A stretch of DNA of 64,000 bases from Erodium maritimum (GCA_963921825.1 OY997592.1:51604336-51668335), one strand, 5' to 3'; counted from the stretch's first letter, positions 34,439 through 48,648 are shown. The notes: generated by a model from the sequence alone, not told the origin. Numbers and translations: made by a program.

Positions 34439-36926
34439 TGTCACGCCCCCAAATCCGGTATAACCGAACCCGGAACGTGAGCGGAAGAACAAGGACAAAA
34501 AAATAGCTAAACAATTAAGACAACGCTTAGAATCCACAACTCAAGCATTAGATAAAACTAATGAAAGTACATTCTGAGTTTTAAGCTCAAGTTCGAACAA
34601 AACAAAACTAGAACAAAAGTGTGTACGTCACTAGACAAAAACCCAGAAACCCGGACTCTCGCTCCCCAGCTCTTCAAGCTTCGAGACGTCGTCCTAAACA
34701 AACTCACGATCAAAAATTGTAGGAAAAGCAGCAGGGGGGTGAGCATTTCGCTCACCGCCACGGATACCCGACTGACCGCGGCATACGAGTAAAAATACCA
34801 GGAATACACCAACATAAATTCAAGGATAATAGTTATAGCTCACACATGATACCAAACTGCCGATCGGGCTAACTATCAAACACACCAACACCTCTACCAC
34901 CCTTTCACGCAAGGAAACCAACAGCAGAGATTACATCCTCAACAAATCAAATTGCAAACACACATAATATCACGCAATATCAACACACACAATGCACAAT
35001 TTTTGGTAGCAAACCGGCTGGCCCTGGCCTGCCCCGCAATACTTTTTCCGATCGTCAATCGGAAAGGCGAGCCGACCTCTTCGCGGAACAAATCACAACA
35101 CTTTAACGATTGCTAGTCGGAAGGTGGGCCCACCTCATCGCGGAACCACGGCACCCTTCGTCGATGGCGAATCGACAGGCGGGCCATACCTTAACCAACC
35201 AACACCACAATGATCACTCAACCAATTATCACAACACACTATCAATTATCGCATTTAGCATATCAAGGCACTACCACCTATCGAGTCACACAAGTCATTC
35301 AATACACACGCGAGTTCAACACTCCAAGCGCACAACTAGTCAAACATACAAACACAACATACGCTAACAGGTATAACACGGCAATTTGCGGAGTATACAC
35401 CACCTACAGGCACAACCAGGTACCCACATACAATTCTACATACATGCCAAGTATAATCAACCTACGGGCACAACCAGGTACCCACATGCATTTGTACTAG
35501 TAACTTTCCATAGTCAAAATCGATATCCGGCTACTTTTCCCTACCTCGTAATGTCATCCAACAATCCAAAACGTAAGCTCCAGAAGCACTCGCGACAATC
35601 CGACTAAAGCTTCCCCTTTCCGTGATCGGTGGCAAAATCTAAAGTGACGAGACAACACACTTTTTAATACGCAAGCCAACTTCAATTTTTATGAAATTAG
35701 CGCCCAAATGCAACCCCGACAAGTAACGATCACTCTCATACTTCCCAATTACTCGACTTTGTCAAAATGGGCCCGGAATGGCCCATTTAACCCGGCTTGG
35801 CGAATCTGCCCGGAATCGGGAAAACGCCCCTCGGGGTACCGAAAATTTCCATTTTCATTTCTACAATTCCTAATTTTACTCACGCGGTCCAACGCAATTG
35901 ACGGAATCGATTTCCGATGCTCGAGCGTTCTAATTACGCATTTAAAGTTTCTACCCACATTTTCTGAATTCTCACGAATTACTTCCAAAATTCATTCCGG
36001 GTGTGAATTATCGACTCGGGGGTCACCTAAGACCACCCGTACACGAAAAACCCGAACCCCGGCCAAGTGGGCCCCACACGGCCACACTTGGGCCGTGAGT
36101 GGCAGGACTGCCACTATCGTGGCCGGTCACGGCCACCGTGGCCCTCCCTCCAGCCACGGCTGGGCATGCCACACGGTGGCCGGATCTCCGACGAACCTTC
36201 GGTCGCCGGAAAAATATCCCCTTTTTCCGCCAAAACGTTCCTAACAAGCCCCTAGACTCCAATCCACCCATATTTCATCTATTTCTACCAAAACCCATGA
36301 AATCAAACTTGTCAAATGGAGAAAAGAAAGAGTGCCTACCGTAGCAAAAGTTGAGATGATCACGAATATGCATAAATCAAGACGATCCTTCGGTTGGATC
36401 GTCGGGAAATCGCATCCCTTCTTCTCCTCCTTCTCTTCTTCTTCTTCTTCCAAGGGTAATGAGGTCATCTCCCACTCACTTCCATAAACATGGTGACATG
36501 TGGCAAGGTGGGTCCCACTACTCACAAAATATCTTTATAGATATTTTTCAGTCATATTTGCCAAAATCGGACGTCTTGGCCCCGTTCGGTCCGTTTTTTG
36601 AGATTTTCACGAAATCTCGCGTTTTACAAGGAGATGACCCAACTAAGACCGATGCGACGACGGCTAAGCTTTTTGGATCCAACTCGGGCATCGAACGGAC
36701 CAGACGTCGCTCGGTTGACTTTTTCGGCAAAAAGTTAACTTTTCCCGAATTGGTCATAAAGTTGCCCTGAGTCACCCCGAACTCATTTTGGTCGATATCG
36801 GGGTCAATTTAAGTCCGATATGACCCTCGGGGTAAAGTTTAGGTCTATTTAGGTGGATGCCCAAAATTTAAAATATTTCCCGTTTTCCGTCGACTTGACC
36901 AGCGTTGACCAGGAGCGGTCCTTACA
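34439..36926. mobile_element. Solo LTR, 2.5 kb, same family as 22225-25146 (fossil)
   Basis: Begins TGTCACGCCCCC and ends GCGGTCCTTACA, with TSD GCTCT at 34434-34438 and 36927-36931. It lies within sequence of another LTR element: the DNA from 36932 upward is gag-like. The two family members are clearly diverged from each other, so this is not a recent duplication. Confidence 0.93.
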
Positions 36927-38460
36927 GCTCTCAAGAAGCATGTTTGTCTCAGATTCTTGAATTCACTATCAATATCAGAATGGCCACAAGACTCGTATTT
37001 AACAGATAAATCTTGACAAAACATATCCCATCTGATCAATCCATTTCCCAAGGCATATTCAGCAACCCAATACTCAAGTGAACCAGTCAGATGTACAGAA
37101 GCCACCCTAACTTTATGCTCTTCAGGATTTGCACAATATTGGAAGTAGACATTACACTTTCTAATCCAGTTTCTCACACCTTTCTCATCAAACAAGGGGC
37201 ACACTAAATTGAGTGTTTTAAATGTGAGTTCAGGGATAGTGTTTGGCTTGTATGAGTTTGGCAAGTTGGGTGTGTATTGTGTTTGTTGTGGGTTTGGGAA
37301 TTATGGAAATTATATTAGATATGGCATGTAAGGAAAAGGAACTTGTAGAGTTAGAATGTGAGATAAAGGATCCATGTATGGGTTTGGGAAAAAATTATGG
37401 GTTTGTGTGTGGGGAGTGAGTAATGGTGGGAATATTTTGTGGAATTGTGTAAGGGTGATGAATTTGTGGTAGCATGGCCCGAAGATATGTAGTGGGTATG
37501 GTAGTCATTGGTATGGTTGTAATATGTGGGTGATTTGGTGTTTCAAAAATCAAGTTTCGAGCAACAGGGTGCTAGGTCTGAGAAACCAAGGAAGAGAGAT
37601 CTGAGGTGGAAATCTATCTTGGAGCTGAGGATAGATGACGATCTGGTGGGTGATTCTAGTGCGGTGAATATGTTAAGCACTGTGGTGTAATCGGTATTGA
37701 TAGATTCAGATTACCTGACTTTGGAAGCTGAGAGCTCGAAGCTTCAAGGAATTGGGTTGGAAGGCCTTTCTCTTGCATCAGGATCGTCATTCCTCGACGA
37801 ATTTCTTCCATTCCATCTAGAAGAACCCGGAGAGCTTCATTATCCATTTTAGCTCAACGGTTGGCTGATCTCAACTCGGAAAGCTCAACTTTGAGCTCGG
37901 TGAAGCTCATTTATACATCACTTTCTCGCTCCGATGCGATTTCCGCCATTTTGGTCGTAGAATCGTTGGCTCTGATGCCACTTGTAATGATAGAGTTGTA
38001 TTTGAGCTGAATTGATAAATGAAACCAGGAAATGAAAAGGATTTGGATTGATTTTCTTAGGAATTAATTTACCATTTATAGAAATGAAGAGCGTAAAAGA
38101 TAAAGCTAAACCCTTAGAAAATAAAAGACGATATCCAAATTGACGATAGCCTCCAAAGAGAAAGGACAGTCTCTACATATAGCACGATCTTTTCCATGAA
38201 CATAGCTGACAAGACTCGGGACCACTTGGTTGCGTGCCTCCCACGCAACATAGAGCAACGATGAAGATGAAGAAGGCGGGTGGCTCCACGTGAGTCAGTT
38301 ACACAAAACGTAGCGTTTCACTTATTTAAATGGAGCAACTGTTAGATGCATTGGTATGCAAGGCATTGTGACAAAGTCACACCCTGGTTCTACTTTCTAC
38401 GAGACAATCCCTTCGTATTAGCATCACCAACGGAGAAGGACTAACCAACACACTCTATCA
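36927..38460 (-). mobile_element. 5' part of a Ty3-type LTR retrotransposon (degraded fossil)
   Basis: Minus orientation. A likely 5' LTR at about 37988-38460 has inverted ends TGATAGAGT/ACTCTATCA. A few bases on, a primer-binding site reads TGGCATCAGAGCC (complement, about 37968-37981), then a gag-like frame runs from 37847. The block at 37264-36932 has the retrotransposon gag pattern (WIRKCNVYFQY...VRVASVHLTGSLEYW...). No protease or RT was recognised. The other LTR is not seen and the element is interrupted by the solo LTR. It is broken in several places. Confidence 0.8.
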
Positions 38461-38726
38461 CTTGGGGCTGCCATGAAAGGAGACACTAAAACTCATATGG
38501 AGAGAGCATTAGAATCAGAAATTTCCAGGTGAATTTTATAGTTATGTGTAATTAGATTTTCTTTAAATTTTTGTTATTCATTATTCTTAAAATTTTAATG
38601 ATTTCCACAAAAAATATTAAAATTCTATCAATTTCTAGAAACTAATTTTCTTTAAATTTTATTCATCTCCTAAAAAAATTCTTTAATGTGTTTTATAAAT
38701 TCTTAATTTTTTCTTTAATTTTTAAT
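38461..38726. other. AT-rich spacer
   Basis: No gene recognised; poly-A/T-rich. Confidence 0.5.
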
Positions 38727-40171
38727 AAGGGTAAATTACATCTACATACCCCGAACTATACGACTTTAACGGTTTACTACCCCAATGTTTATTCGTAACA
38801 TTTGCCTACCCCGAACTATCCATTAATTATGACGTTACCCCCTTTCCATCCATGTCTGTTATTATTTTGTAAAATGACCGAAATACCTTTAACTATTATC
38901 AGATATTACAGTCTCATACCCTCAAATCTGTTAAATGAATTAATTCTTTTCAAATATTTTTCAATATTCTTTAATTTAATAATAACAAATATATTTTTTT
39001 ATAAATTCTTTATATTAATTTTAAAATCTGATTTAAACTATTTCAATTTTTAAAACCTTATCAGTTATTATTTTTTAACACTTATTATTTTTCAAAAACA
39101 AAAACTGTTCTTGTTTCCCAAATCCCTGATCCCATTCAAACCTCCACTCTACAGACCTCGAAATCTCTCTTCCTATTTCAAACTCAAAATCAAACCTTCA
39201 ACCCACAGAAACTTCCAGTTTCGGCGAAGAGGAGCTCGCGCCGACATCCATGGCCACGCAAAGAGGAGCTCGCGCCGGATGAGCGAGTCTCGCTCGTTGG
39301 AGAAGAAAATGACCGACCAGATCTGTCGCCCCTTTCTCCTCCCTCCGTCGCCGACCAGATCTGCCGCCCCTTTCTCCTCCCTCCGCCGCCGACCAGATAT
39401 GCCGCCCCTTTCTCCTCCCTCTGCCGCCCCTCTCTCGAACCAGATCTCCTCCCTTCGCCGCCCCTCTCGCTTCCCACTGTTGACCAGATCTGCTCACCCT
39501 GTCGTGCTCTCCTCCCTCCGTCTTCCTCATGTCGTCGCCCCTCTCGCTTCTCATCTGATTGAATCTGTTTTTTTTGTTTTTTTAAATTTTATAACTTCTT
39601 AATAATAAATCTGTTTTTTTATATTTGAAATATAATTTTTATATATTTTTAAAATAAAATACGATTTATATATTTAAAAAATAAAATCAAAAAGGAATTT
39701 ATGAAAATTAGAAAGAAAAAAAAAGATGAAAATAATAATATTATTAAAAAATCAAAAAAATCAAATAGGATTTGAGGTGTTTATATTTTAAATAAAATAT
39801 ATATAATAAAAAACAGATTTGTTAAAATAAAAGAATACTTTTCTGTTTTTTATTCAAAATGTAAACATTAATTAAAATAATTATGATTTTTCGAAAAATA
39901 AATAAATTTTTCATTAAAACAATACAAAAAATAGGGGTGGATTTAGGGTTGGAAAAGGAAGAATTAGGGTTGGAGTTGTTTTAGGGTTGGAATAGTAAGG
40001 GTAGTTTAGGAATATCTGAAAATTTTAACAGAAAATGGATGAAAAAGTAGATGGAGGGGGTAACGTCGAAATTAATGGTTAGTTCGGGGTAGGCGAATGT
40101 TACGAATAAACACTAGGGTAATAAACCGTTAAAGGCGTATAGTTCGGGGTATTCATAGGTAATTTACCCTT
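38727..40171. mobile_element. Non-autonomous MULE-like TIR transposon with ~150-bp TIRs
   Basis: Long terminal inverted repeats begin AAGGGTAAATTAC. The left TIR is about 38727-38875 and the right about 40020-40171. They share CCCCGAACTATACG, TTTAACGGTTTA, TTTATTCGTAACATT and GACGTTACCCCCT at roughly 85-90 % identity by eye. Flanks give only an imperfect 8-bp repeat (TTTTTAAT / TTATTAAT), so the superfamily is an inference from the ends, which resemble plant Mutator-like elements. No transposase. The interior holds a gene-like GC-rich block (39110-39560) in otherwise A/T-rich DNA. Confidence 0.8.
39313..39440. repeat. ~38-bp GC-rich minisatellite inside the TIR element
   Basis: About three copies of a unit beginning GACCAGATCTG, with CGCCCCTTTCTCCTCCCTCCG, followed by decayed copies to about 39500. 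Frames on both strands (Pro/Ser-rich forward, Gly/Arg/Glu-rich reverse) are products of the repeat. Confidence 0.85.
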
Positions 40172-41462
40172 TTATTAATTTACAGAAAAAGATTCTTTAA
40201 ACCTTTATTAATCATAAGATATATTATTACATTATTATTGATTATTTTTAAAATGTTATTAATTTCAAGATTTTTTTTTCTAAAGATGCTTATTATTAAT
40301 TCTTTTGAAATATTTATTAATTAATCAACTAATTAAATATAAAAAATATATGGCTTACTTCTTAGAACATCTTAGTCCTTAACAAGGTTGTTGGAAGATG
40401 GAAACATCTAATATATTAAAAAAAAAATCCTATCAGCCGGCTGAAACAAAACAAAAAAATCCAACCACAAGGCTAAAAGGAAGGGGTTGAAAGCAACAAA
40501 ACAGGCTTTTTTCTTCACAATATTGTATCAGCTGACGGATAACACTGTTGTGAGCTTACCGATAGCACCCATCCTCCAGCGCCTATCCGCCGGCGTTTTG
40601 CTCCTTTCCGCCGATGTTTCGTCTCTGCCAGCACCCATCTGCCAGCGAAATGCCCACGACTGGAGATGCTCTTAGTCAGTCTTCTTGGGTCAATGTCCGG
40701 TCGTTGCTAGTTTGTCTTCTCTGTTGCGCTTCCTCTCGATCAACCAAAAAAAACCCAACAAAACCCCAAATTGAAACTTCATATATGACCTTTCCAAAAA
40801 TCAAAACCCTTAACTATGGCAAGTCATGAGTTCGTCTTTGATGGTTGAGGGTTCCTCTACCATATCTGATTTGGTGAAGCAAAGAGGTCATTGGAGAAGA
40901 CGAACACGCCGACTCCAATTCGATGTGGTAAGGCGAGCAACTATGTCGATCTCTAATATAGAGAGAATGAAGACGACCATACCCGCCCATATTTCAATCT
41001 CTCATTTGTCATGTTTCTCTTTCGTAAGGTTCAACACTAGAGAGAAGTCAGCCTTAAATTCCGGCTTGTTCTTGGTCATGGACGATAGGGTGAAGTTGCA
41101 GATAACCCTTATAATAGTGTGGCCGGAGAACAAGGTATGGCCAGAGAAAATGGGGTGTTAAAGAGGGGGTGACTTCAAAGTGTAGATGAAGCATTCGAGA
41201 TTATGGTTAAAGGATATGGGTGATGTTATTCAGTGTGATGGTTAAATGGGAAGATATCAAGATATAAAATGAGGGCTTGAGAAAGAGTGAGTGTAAAATA
41301 AATATATAAAATCTTAAAGGGTGCACATGGTCATGGGACTAACATAATGAAATATTTCGTCCTTTTTTTCCTTATAGATGTTTGTAATCAAAACTTAGCG
41401 ATATTGTTGGACACTTTTGAATTCGGATAACTAATTGTACGTGAGGAATTCTTATGAAAACT
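40172..41462. other. No convincing gene
   Basis: AT-rich with a GC-richer patch (40560-40700) and a 111-codon frame (40826-41161) that has no recognised domain. It may be old transposon DNA. Confidence 0.4.
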
Positions 41463-43066
41463 AAGAACATTTCCAATGATAAACCACTAGATAAGCTAAA
41501 GAGTTAGGCTTGAGTTTCATTTTCCACTTTCTCTCTCTAACTTAAGTAAAGTTGTTAAGCATAGCTTTGTATATAGTGGTAAACCACTAGCTAGGATTTA
41601 GTTGTAATTTAAAATTAAATATTTTTTTGCAACTTCAAATTTCATTAGTTTCCCGTGTGAAATACAAAACGTTGATGTACATTAGCCTAATTGTGTTAGT
41701 AATCTCCAAATTTAGCTCAAATGTGCTTGATGAGGTCATCATTAAGACGGTTATGCACTTCTCGATCATGGAGCTTTGCTTCAATCCCCATGATCCTTGT
41801 GATGTTCATTGTTGGAATGGAGCTTCGGTGGGTCATTGCGGTCGATGCACCCACATCCTCAAACGGATCAATGGGATATGGATGTTGTGCATCCTCAATT
41901 ATCATGTTGTGGAGGATAATCCAAGTATTCATGATCATTGTGAGTGAAAATGAGTCTGTAAAACTCCAAATACTCATTTGATATCCTTCATCACCGCATC
42001 TTGGACTTTAAAAACACTTTTGTTTTGGCAACTGTGGATATGCTATTGTTTTCACAAATGCAACCCATGGTCGTTCACCGTAAGACAAAACGGTGGAGCG
42101 AAGCCTCGATGCAACGACTACCGTTCTGAAATACGTGTGCCATATCCACAGATCCTAGGAAGCATCGAGTTCCAACATGATTGTGAGTACGTTCGCGTTG
42201 TCTCTCTGTGAGAATTGTGCATCTCATGCTACCAAGTAGTTCTTTCCTAGGAAGTCGCGTGTTTTATTGATTTTCAATAAAAGATCTTTTTCATCCATTC
42301 GCAAGTACTCCTCAACGGAATCACTGGTCGATCCATAAGGCGAAGTGTTGTCGTGCATTTCTAGTGTGAAGAGAAGTCGAACTTCCCTCGAGTATTGGGT
42401 GGTTGGTGAAAGTATGCATACCGCTCACTCAATGCATCCATGATGTGTATGAAAAGTGTCTTCAACATCTGGAAGCGACGATGGAATTGACGTTCGCTAT
42501 ACACCAGATTGAGAGCGAAATAGTCAGCCATCAGTCGTTCATGTCCTTCCTCTCGCTTTCTATATATTCAATTCTTATGTGCTCCCCACATAGGTTGAAC
42601 CTCTAGGCGCCCTAACTTCTTCTCTTTGTGAGATTCGTGCTTCTAGCCGATCCACAGTTCTCTTGTTCATTCTTCGTGTCATGTTCTCCCCCATTTTCTT
42701 CAACACTTTATGAGTCATTTGAGCTATTTTTAGTCTCGATTGAAAGTGGATCCATCGAATAATAGGGAAAAAAAAGAAAAAAGTTTGGGGAATATGAGGT
42801 TGAAAATGTGGGTTTCAAATGCTCGGGGATAGTAGATTTTATATGATAAATTAGGGTTGAGAATTTGAATTGGAGTTACGTCTTTCTTCACTATTGGACC
42901 AATGATTATTCGTTGAGACCCTTTAACCGAATAGCCGCCACAAGTCATCGTCGCAGGATCATGTCACAAGTCAGCTTGCGACAAGTTATTTCGAAGAAAG
43001 TTACGACAAATGCTCGTGGTAGAGATCGTGATTGTTCTTGTGCCAAGTGGACTTAGACGACCAAAC
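41463..43066 (-). mobile_element. Degenerate, internally deleted PIF/Harbinger copy
   Basis: Minus-strand frames resemble the neighbouring transposon. 41977-41717 gives TWIILHNMIIEDAQHP ... REVHNRLNDDLIKHI, matching the C-terminal ...CTIMHNMIVEAECH ... HINYQLKDDLVEHIW of the next copy. The DNA at 42465-42540 matches 44420-44490. The middle of the transposase is largely missing or scrambled. Possible degenerate TIRs lie near 41463 (GAACATTTCCAATG...) and 43066. The ends are uncertain by tens of bases. Confidence 0.6.
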
Positions 43067-43113
43067 CACGCCCTACTAAAACTGCTCTAGAAGACTATAA
43101 GTAATTTCTCTAA

Positions 43114-44969
43114 GAGCATCGACAACGCTCATCGTCGCCACTAGCGGGGAGCTGCTGGCGGTGAGCATTAAAATAATATTTTTTTTGTCTCCCCGCTAGC
43201 TCACCGCCGATGGAAAACGCCAAAACCGTGCAATGGAAGACTTTTTGATGGCGGAGAGCCGCCAGCGGTGTGAATAAAATATTCCTAAAATAAGAATTAA
43301 ATTAAACAAAATTGCATTAAAATAGAAGGGCTAGTACAAGATGACAGATCGAAATTTAAACTACGAAGCGATAAACTAAGTTAAGCGCCTCTAAGTTTAT
43401 TCCAAATGTGTTCGACGAGGTCGTCCTTCAATTGATAATTTATGTGTTCATCTTGCATCCTCTGAGTGTTTCCAAGTATGACATAGGACGGGACGAAGCC
43501 TCCTCGCGTAAAATTTGGTTCACTTGGCCCACCCTCATATGTTGGTTCAATGTAATCGTCGTATGTATGACATTCTGCCTCGACTATCATATTGTGCATG
43601 ATAACACAACATTCATCACCAATCCAAGGTCTCGGGGCATCCACAAACGACTCGGTCGAGTGATCATGTGAAACCGAGCTTGGAGTGCACCGAATGCTCG
43701 TTCCATATCCTTCCTGCACGCTTCTTGGACTTCAGCAAACTTCTTCTGTTTCGGTCGTTGAGCTAATGGAATTGTTTTCACAAAAACTGGCCATGAAGGG
43801 TAAATGGCATCAACAAGATAATACGGGAGTGTGTAGTGGTTACCATTTATCAGATATTCAATCGGTGGTTGCCAACCATTAATAACGTCCGCGAATAGTT
43901 TGGAATGGTTGAGCACTGTTAAACCGTTTTTTGATCCCGCCATGCCAAAGAACGAGTGCCAAATCCATAAGTCACGAGTAACAACCACCTCGAGAATAAT
44001 GGTTGGTCGATCCCCGTGGTCCCTCCTTGAATGGGAGCCTCGCAGTGCCGTTGGGTAATTCTTCCACTCCTAGTGCATGCAGTCAAGACTGCCAAGCATG
44101 CCCGAGAATCATCGCGCTTCATTAACCGCCAAAATGTAGTCAATATCAGTCTGTGTAGGTTTACACCAGCACATAGGACCGAAGACTTTAATGATTCCAC
44201 TGCAAAATTTTCTCAAACATTCCAAAGACGTGGTTTCGCCTATCTTCAAGTACTCGTCCAATCCATCACCTGCAATTCCATAACATAACTGCTTAATGAC
44301 CGCAATACATTTTTGATAAGGAGATAAAGAAATTTTACCCACAGCGTCCAACCGTGTCGTGAAATCTGTATCGTGATTCTACAGTGCATGAACAATTCGG
44401 AGGCACACACCCTTTGGCATTCTGAAGCGACGACGGAACTGCACCTCCGTGTACACAGGGTTCGTGTTGAAGTAGTCGCTCATTAAACGTTCGTTCGCGG
44501 CTTCCCGGTCACATGCCATGTAGGTTCGCTTACGTGGTTGAGAATCGACCATTGCGTCCTCTAACCTACCGTCACCGAAGTCGGTGGACATGAATTCTTC
44601 GATTCCTCCATCCAAAATGACATCCATATCCAAATCGTTGGCTCGGTAATTGGCCATTTCGACAAATAATGCGATAGTATTATTTTGAGATGATATGTGT
44701 TTTGCGATTTTGTTTGATTCAAACATCTATTTATATAGCATTTGAATATAAGAGCATTCGATTTTTTGTTATTTTCAAAATACTTTTTTATTTTTTTAAG
44801 ACCAAATATTAGGTCAATTAGATTTTCTAGCCGTTGGCGCCGGCGCTGAGTGCTGCCGTGGAGTTTCCAGGCGATCCTCACCGCCAGCGTCCTCACCGCC
44901 ACCTCTCCGCCACCGATTACTCACCGCCAACACCTCCCGTCAGCTTCCCGCCCATCACTGTGGACGCTC
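43114..44969 (-). mobile_element. PIF/Harbinger DNA transposon with TAA target duplications
   Basis: The 1,856-bp unit is flanked by TAA (43111-43113, 44970-44972). Its TIRs begin GAGCATCGACAACG and, reversed, GAGCGTCCACAGTG, and continue into similar GGGGAGCTG/GGGAAGCTG and TGGCGGTGAG blocks. It encodes only a DDE (HARBI1-like) transposase on the minus strand. There is no sign of the Myb-like second protein that active PIF elements also carry. Confidence 0.9.
43381..44726 (-). pseudogene. HARBI1-like DDE transposase, broken
   Basis: Read from about 44726: FNTNPVYTEVQFRRRFRMPKGVCLRIVHAL (N-terminal helical region), ISLSPYQKCIAVIKQLCYGIAGDGLDEYLKIGETT, GMLGSLDCMHW-like (first Asp), GMAGSKNGLTVLNHS, YYLVDAIYPSWPVF (second Asp), ERAFGALQARFHMI (catalytic Glu) and CTIMHNMIVE. 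The three acidic residues of the DDE_Tnp_4 fold are therefore present. The frame is broken by a stop near 44071 (after LDCMH), a stop near 44360 and a frame change around 43600-43720. It ends KDDLVEHIWNKLRG near 43384. The full family protein is about 400 residues. It would cut and paste the element but cannot be made intact. Confidence 0.88.
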
Positions 44970-45239
44970 TAAAAAAAAGTGTCCAATGCCATATCTAGAC
45001 AAGGCCTGCACTGTAGGCCGTCCCAAGCCTCCTCGGGCCTGTGTTTGGCCCAACAGAAATGTCGAAAGACAAAAAAGTACATAGTGTTAAGACAAGTGAG
45101 CAAGCAAAGTAAGGGTAAAACGGTAAAATTGATGATAGAAAAGTGATTACGTGGGAAACGAGGGAGAATTAGATGCCCAAAGAGAGAGTGTGTGGACCCA
45201 GCGGGCAGCTCCGCATCGCCTGCCGTTTCTTCCTCCGTC

Positions 45240-45247
45240 TATATATA
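45240..45247 (+). promoter_or_regulatory. TATA box of the calmodulin gene
   Basis: TATATATA with a good context (cgtcTATATATAggc), 80 bp before the calmodulin ATG. Transcription would start near 45270-45280, giving a 5' leader of about 50-60 nt that is C/T-rich (tccctccactttctcgctctcctcta). Confidence 0.7.
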
Positions 45248-45326
45248 GGCTCGCGACGCATCACTCCCAAACACACACAACCATTTTCTCAGATCGGAGC
45301 TCCCTCCACTTTCTCGCTCTCCTCTA

Positions 45327-46836
<1,510 letters not shown>

Positions 46837-48366
46837 GGACTTTAAACCCTAAGCCAAGATAGAAAAAGGGAACAGGGCAGATAAGTTTGATGAGATATTT
46901 CTATTTCCCCGTTAGGGCATCTTTGGTATTATTAGCTTTCACTTGGTGATTTTCTGTTTCTTGATTGCATTGTTTTGTGTTACTATTCTGTAGTAACTGA
47001 TTTGCTCTATCTCTTGTCTTGTAGTTTGGCTTTGCTAGTGTCTTTGCTTCTTGTTTGCTATTTTCAACATTTGTTATTGTGGTGAACCTAGAACAATTGC
47101 GATGTTTTCGCTTCATTTTGTTAATATTTCAATTTTCGTGCAACCTTCATGTAGCACCAGACTGTTTTATTCTTTTCTTTTCCCAAGTTACTTATTTTTT
47201 TTTTTGTCATTTCAACAAGCACAGAACACATATGCTTTCAGTCTAGCTTGTATAGTGCTGATTCCTTACTTGAATTTGACCTGTTTATATGAAAAAAAAA
47301 TAGTAAAAAAGAACTGAGATACTGCTTTTGGTATCTCCCTCAAAGCTTCTATGTCTGTATGGCGGGCGATTTTCTGATGCCGAAAGAAGATTTAGCCGTA
47401 AGCAACTTAATAACCTCCTTTGCTTTTGCTTTTGACAAATTCATTTCTGGTCTCGTATGGATAAATGATAAAAATCATACTTTTCATTTGGTATTTGGTA
47501 GTAGCCAATAATTGTAACCCGTTTCTCTGTGAGATAATTCTTTTTACAGCTCTCATCTCATTCCAGCAGCTGCTTTTTATAGAAGAATTAAGAAGTGTTT
47601 ACAACAACTAATTGTCACATCTTATTGTATTTCTCCTTTTCGGTGCTTAACATGCAACTTTGTTAGTAAATATGTTCCTATTAAAATAAGATTTTGAAAT
47701 GTATATATTCTCATACATAGTGTGGGCAACTTTCTTTTTGGGTAATGCTGGATTTTTATGAAGCTATTAGAAAATTATGAAAGTCATTTTTTTAACAAGT
47801 GAGTGGGTGGGACTCACGGATGATGGCTTGTTCGATGTGTGAGGATGACGGTGAGAGTGGATACTCTTCAATGTTCGGACAAATAGGATAAAGCAAAGCA
47901 TATGAAACGAATTGTTTTGTACTGTATTTGGAAGATCAGGTTCTCAAATAATTTGGCTTTTCAAGTCTTGGAAAACGAATATTTTAAGTGATCACAAAAG
48001 TGACAGATTTGCATATATACTCTTAAAACGTATTTCTCATCTATTCTCTGTTCCTACTTTGAGTTATAGGCCTAGGCTTACTCAAATTATTCCTGCCTTG
48101 TGATTTTGATGTTATGAGGACAAAGCTAACAAATCATATTTCTACAACGAGTAAGAATAAAGCTGTATGTGCATATATTCGAACTTTACAACATCTATTT
48201 TCTCTTTCTTTTTGCAAAATCAGCGTATCATGATTAAGTTCCTCAGGTATTTGTTTTGGCTGAAAGAGTTTTCCACTTGTCCATTCCTACGCATTCCCGA
48301 AAAAAAATCTTTGAAAAGTCATACGTGATGAATTTCAAGTCACCCCACGTGATTTACTTTTGTCGC
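46837..48366 (+). other. Calmodulin 3' UTR and downstream spacer, no further gene seen
   Basis: T-rich sequence typical of a plant 3' UTR runs to about 47300. No canonical AATAAA is placed convincingly. From 47340 on the DNA is AT-rich with no gene recognised. Confidence 0.5.
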
Positions 48367-48648
48367 TCATTTTTTGTCTACTTTGGGCCAAAAGCTTAGG
48401 GGGTTATATTCATGGAACATTATTATGCATTTCCTGCAAATGGGACGAAAAATTAATTGCTGATGTTTCTCCACGATAATCACAGAATGAGGCAGAAAAG
48501 GGTCAATAGCTACAGAAAATCTCATCCCAAGGGACTCAGAGACAGCAAGAAGAAAGGGCGTAGTAAATGTTGTGTCCTCTAGTGGTGCTATCTGCAAATT
48601 TAGGTATCCTTGCGAGTATGTCTCAGTTTCAGGCCTCAAATAAACCAA
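48367..48648 (-). other. Unrecognised, protein-like open frame (possible exon)
   Basis: A 93-codon minus-strand frame with ordinary globular composition: YLNLQIAPLEDTTFTTPFLL, VSESLGMRFSVAIDPFLPHS, VIIVEKHQQLIFRPICRKCI. The alternating hydrophobic and polar pattern and lack of low complexity look like real coding sequence, perhaps one exon of a lost gene. It lies 600 bp beyond the end of the SnRK1 beta gene on the same strand. I cannot assign a family. Confidence 0.35.

Noticed and set aside
39190-39554. Gly/Arg/Glu-rich minus-strand frames
   Set aside because: Direct product of the 38-bp minisatellite in the TIR element.
40826-41161. 111-codon frame
   Set aside because: No domain, weak composition, in old transposon-like DNA.
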